Shown piece after piece: positions 63,410 to 64,000 of a stretch of DNA of 64,000 nt. Numbering within the stretch: position 1 is the stretch's first letter; every line of letters begins with the position of its first letter. Source of the DNA: Thiocapsa bogorovii (GTDB taxonomy: Bacteria; Pseudomonadota; Gammaproteobacteria; Chromatiales; Chromatiaceae). The stretch is taken from the NCBI RefSeq assembly GCF_021228795.1, contig NZ_CP089309.1:2542001-2606000 (forward strand), read 5' to 3'. A program made the translations under genes and the position numbers. The notes below the pieces were generated by a model that saw only the letters and a list, made by a program, of their open reading frames with translations, had not been told where the DNA came from and did not search any database.

Positions 63410-64000
63410 GCCGTCCCTCCCGCGCCGATCAGATCGAAGAAGACGCGCTCCAAATCCGGGCGCTCCGGCCCCAGCTCGCAGAGATCCAACCCGGCAGTCA
63501 GGACCTGGCGGGCCAGATCGGCAGACTCGGCACCCTCGGTCAGGATCACCCGGAATCGGCCCTCCCCGAGGACAACCGCTGCCTCGACACAGGCCAGACG
63601 CTCGAGTCGTTCAGCCACCGGACAGGCGTCGGAATCGCCGATCGAGCGCAGCCGCACCCGCCAAAGCGCGGTCGGGCCGAGCGCGCCGAATCGGTCGCTG
63701 CGCAGCATCCGGCCTTGATGCAGCACCAGGACACGATCGCAGACCGCTTGGACCTCCGACAAGATATGGCTTGAGAGGATGATCCCGCAATCGCGCGAAA
63801 GGTCGCGGATCAGGCTCCGGACCTCGCGGATCTGCACTGGATCAAGTCCCTCCGTCGGCTCGTCCAGAATGAGCAGGCGCGGACGGTGCAGGATCGCTTG
63901 GGCGATCCCGAGACGCTGGCGAAAACCCTTGGAGAGCTTGGCGATGAGGGTGCGACCGACCGCGTCGAGTCCGCAGCGCTGCTTCGCCCGATCCACTGCA
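63406..64000 (-). CDS. ABC transporter ATP-binding protein, GldA-like (5' end outside window)
   Basis: The frame is open at the right edge; about 198 C-terminal residues are present. AKLSKGFRQRLGIAQAIL is the ABC signature, RPRLLILDEPTEGLDPVQ the Walker B and D-loop, and GIILSSHILSEVQAVCDRVL the switch histidine. The Walker A lies outside. The C-terminal domain is the usual DUF4162-like extension. Its stop overlaps the permease start (ATGA). Confidence 0.92.
   Translation of the reverse strand, partial: AVDRAKQRCGLDAVGRTLIAKLSKGFRQRLGIAQAILHRPRLLILDEPTEGLDPVQIREVRSLIRDLSRDCGIILSSHILSEVQAVCDRVLVLHQGRMLRSDRFGALGPTALWRVRLRSIGDSDACPVAERLERLACVEAAVVLGEGRFRVILTEGAESADLARQVLTAGLDLCELGPERPDLERVFFDLIGAGGTA

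Overview
The window is GC-rich, tightly packed bacterial DNA that looks like a gammaproteobacterial chromosome. The first gene is the 3' end of a nitrogen-fixation activator of the NifA type. The rest is a mixture of RND efflux, NarL-type and hybrid histidine-kinase signalling, c-di-GMP turnover, osmoprotectant uptake, small envelope proteins, and REP/RAYT and toxin-antitoxin clutter. This would fit a diazotrophic purple sulfur bacterium (Chromatiaceae, e.g. a Thiocapsa-like organism). That placement is an inference from gene content and style; no rRNA or photosynthesis gene is present to prove it.

Left part (1-27 kb), mostly ordinary metabolism and signalling. It holds the nifA end, a small membrane protein, and an RND adaptor/permease pair. 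Next is a secreted N,N-dimethylformamidase-like protein with an OprB-like porin, divergent from an AraC-type regulator across a short region carrying repeated TGTCATC sites. After that come the large helicase Lhr and a two-gene unit of a PhnD-like periplasmic binding protein and a three-PAS GGDEF-EAL protein. An osmoprotectant block follows: proV-proW-proX, a porin, then a BCCT carrier. Two palindromic elements of about 85 bp lie head to head between porin and BCCT gene, and the left one supplies the porin stop codon.

Middle (27-41 kb), cell-envelope island. An L,D-transpeptidase is followed by a run of small secreted or membrane proteins: an LprI-type and a PliG-type lysozyme inhibitor, GlsB/YeaQ, an SH3 protein, LysM-BON, lipoproteins and a helical protein. 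A 2000-residue secreted protein follows, with twelve tandem DUF11/DUF7507-type repeats and a C-terminal sorting-like tail.

Right-middle (41-56.5 kb), the plastic part. It contains a decayed IS4-family transposase fragment and a 1630-residue hybrid kinase with four periplasmic binding domains. A REP-associated tyrosine transposase (RAYT) follows, with four related REPIN-like palindromic elements. There are four complete or damaged toxin-antitoxin modules and a REC-AraC response regulator. The same region has a chimeric gene joining a PliG-like N-terminus to the tail of a short-chain dehydrogenase, a 96 percent identical 213-bp duplication, and second copies of the PliG / WTxT-GG / GlsB set found at 29-34 kb.

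Right end (56.9-64 kb), ordinary again. It has a NarL-type regulator, an MscS channel with a cyclic-nucleotide-binding-like domain, mutM, and a tightly overlapping operon of a GldA/GldF/GldG-like ABC system with a DUF4340 protein.

The most interesting signals are the duplicated lysozyme-inhibitor loci, the chimeric PliG-SDR gene, the RAYT with its local REPIN family, the palindromic elements that supply stop codons, and the operator-like direct repeats before the amidohydrolase/porin pair.
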